Shown in pieces: positions 46,839-50,685 of a stretch of 50,685 bases of DNA. The notes beneath the pieces are model-generated. The model was not told where the DNA came from. It worked only from the letters and a program-made list of their open reading frames with translations, and searched no databases. Position 1 is the first letter of the stretch, and every line of letters starts with the position of its first letter. Origin of the DNA: Sphingomonadales bacterium (GTDB lineage: Bacteria; Pseudomonadota; Alphaproteobacteria; Sphingomonadales; Sphingomonadaceae); contig JANXVZ010000048.1 in the NCBI GenBank assembly GCA_025351405.1, positions 1 to 50,685 on the forward strand. Reading direction: 5' to 3'. Made by a program: the position numbers and the translations under genes.

Positions 46839-47351
46839 TCAGGCGGCGACGACCCGGCGGCGACGCGCCACGGCGCCAACGAGGCCGAGACCGGCGATGA
46901 GCAGCGCCCAGCTTTCCGGCTCGGGCACGGCAGCGCCGGCGGTGAAGGCATAGTTGGTGAACTGCGAGCCGCGCGCCCAGTCGGAGACATAGGCCGAGGT
47001 ATCACCCGGGTTCAGGTAGAATCCGCCGGTGCTCGTGGAAGCGTTTTGCGCGACCTTGCGACCGCACGGATAGCCGGCGCAATCGGGGAACGAACCTGCA
47101 TACCAGACGCTGACCCACGACTGGAAATCGATGTTGAGCGGATTGGCATCGACGGTCGAGATGACATAGTCCGAAGCGGTGCCGCCGAAGATGAACGCTG
47201 CGGCGCCCTGGCCGGTGAACGCCGGGTTGCTGCCCGTGTAGGGCGTGCCATCGACCTGCCAGCTGCCGACATAGGTGTATGTCGTGGCAGCAGCGAGCGA
47301 CGGCACTGCCAACGCGGCCAGCGCCACGGCCGAAAGGAAAAGCGTCTTCAT
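46839..47351 (-). CDS. PEPxxWA-CTERM sorting-domain protein
   Basis: A 170-residue exported protein. A signal peptide (about 1-22, LAVPSLAAATT) is followed by a beta-rich domain with a Cys pair (PDCAGYPCGR) that may form a disulphide. The C-terminal tripartite signal is VPEPESWALLIAGLGLVGAVARRRR, i.e. PEPxxWA, hydrophobic helix and Arg cluster. This signal directs processing by an exosortase in exopolysaccharide-producing Gram-negatives such as sphingomonads. The function of the mature domain is not known. A strong terminator follows at 46787-46815. Confidence 0.92.
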   Translation of the reverse strand: MKTLFLSAVALAALAVPSLAAATTYTYVGSWQVDGTPYTGSNPAFTGQGAAAFIFGGTASDYVISTVDANPLNIDFQSWVSVWYAGSFPDCAGYPCGRKVAQNASTSTGGFYLNPGDTSAYVSDWARGSQFTNYAFTAGAAVPEPESWALLIAGLGLVGAVARRRRVVAA

Positions 47352-47538
47352 TCAAACCCCCTGGTTGAAATTTTGTCCAAGGCAAAGATCGCCATGAACA
47401 ACTGCACTAGATGCAAAATACGCGCCACTATCATCGGCTTCGGCAAGGCATTGTTTCAGCGGGGGATAATTCGGAATCGCCGATCGGCTCTTGCCAAAGT
47501 GTAAAGTATCCCGACAGTTTCGGCGCTGAAACGAATGA

Positions 47539-47562
47539 AGCGCGCCGGTGTCCCGGCGCGCT
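47539..47562 (-). terminator. probable terminator of rpoC
   Basis: A ten-pair stem (agcgcgccgg 47539-47548 with ccggcgcgct 47553-47562) with loop tgtc lies 28 bases after the rpoC stop. On the minus strand it is followed by TCATTCGTTTC, a weak U-tract. Position and orientation suit rpoC termination. Confidence 0.65.
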
Positions 47563-47589
47563 CCAATCGTCTCGACCTGATGCGAAGCT

Positions 47590-50685
<3,096 letters not shown>

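Noticed and set aside
46839-47351. PEP-CTERM protein as cargo of the type I secretion system
   Set aside because: It has a Sec signal peptide and an exosortase signal, which is a different export route, and lies about 6 kb from the T1SS genes.

Overview
The window looks like chromosomal DNA of a GC-rich alphaproteobacterium of the order Sphingomonadales. The reasons are the 16S rRNA 5' region, a cytochrome c oxidase cluster in alphaproteobacterial order (ctaC-ctaD-ctaB-small-ctaG-ctaE-DUF983-SURF1), a two-piece (permuted) tmRNA, an alpha-type SspB, DUF4167, CarD, and a PEPxxWA-CTERM protein. The genus cannot be fixed by eye. Sandarakinorhabdus/Polymorphobacter-like sphingomonads are a reasonable guess.

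Layout. 1-1070: 5' end of a 16S rRNA gene on the minus strand, with a long leader and two candidate tandem promoters. 1071-4858: CBS-domain protein, small membrane protein, OprO/P-type porin and a DUF4167 protein. 5161-11214: a tightly overlapped minus-strand operon of POT peptide transporter, two amidohydrolases (one keeping and one lacking the metal-binding HxH), NnrU-like membrane protein and an SDR, closed by a hairpin terminator. 11385-16984: nitroreductase, DUF2807 protein, CarD, seven-iron ferredoxin, S4/Hsp15-like protein and a Suv3-like helicase. 17197-20415: M23 peptidase, exported methyltransferase and RNA methyltransferase. 20435-29469: the terminal oxidase cluster running into thrC and an M16 peptidase.

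29603-36522: catabolic or accessory genes. These are a dienoyl-CoA isomerase, an orphan 2Fe-2S hydroxylase subunit, an M20 amidohydrolase broken by an in-frame TAA, an NAD(P)H-dependent flavin oxidoreductase, an aldehyde dehydrogenase and a second, intact M20 amidohydrolase. 36572-41071: a complete type I secretion set (TolC, ABC, HlyD) without an adjacent substrate. 41077-44838: DUF4893 lipoprotein, gmk, fumC, sspB and ssrA (tmRNA). 44862-47351: glycosyltransferase, PAP2 phosphatase and PEP-CTERM protein. 47590-50685: the C-terminal two thirds or so of rpoC, running out of the window.

Most of the DNA is housekeeping. The points most worth a second look are the catalytic/degenerate amidohydrolase pair coupled to a peptide transporter, the nonsense-split M20 gene, the tmRNA-SspB neighbourhood, a ribosome-binding-site-sequestering hairpin before the DUF2807 gene, and tandem rRNA promoters lacking a -7T in a genome that also carries CarD. 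No CRISPR array, prophage, insertion sequence or tRNA gene was found by eye.
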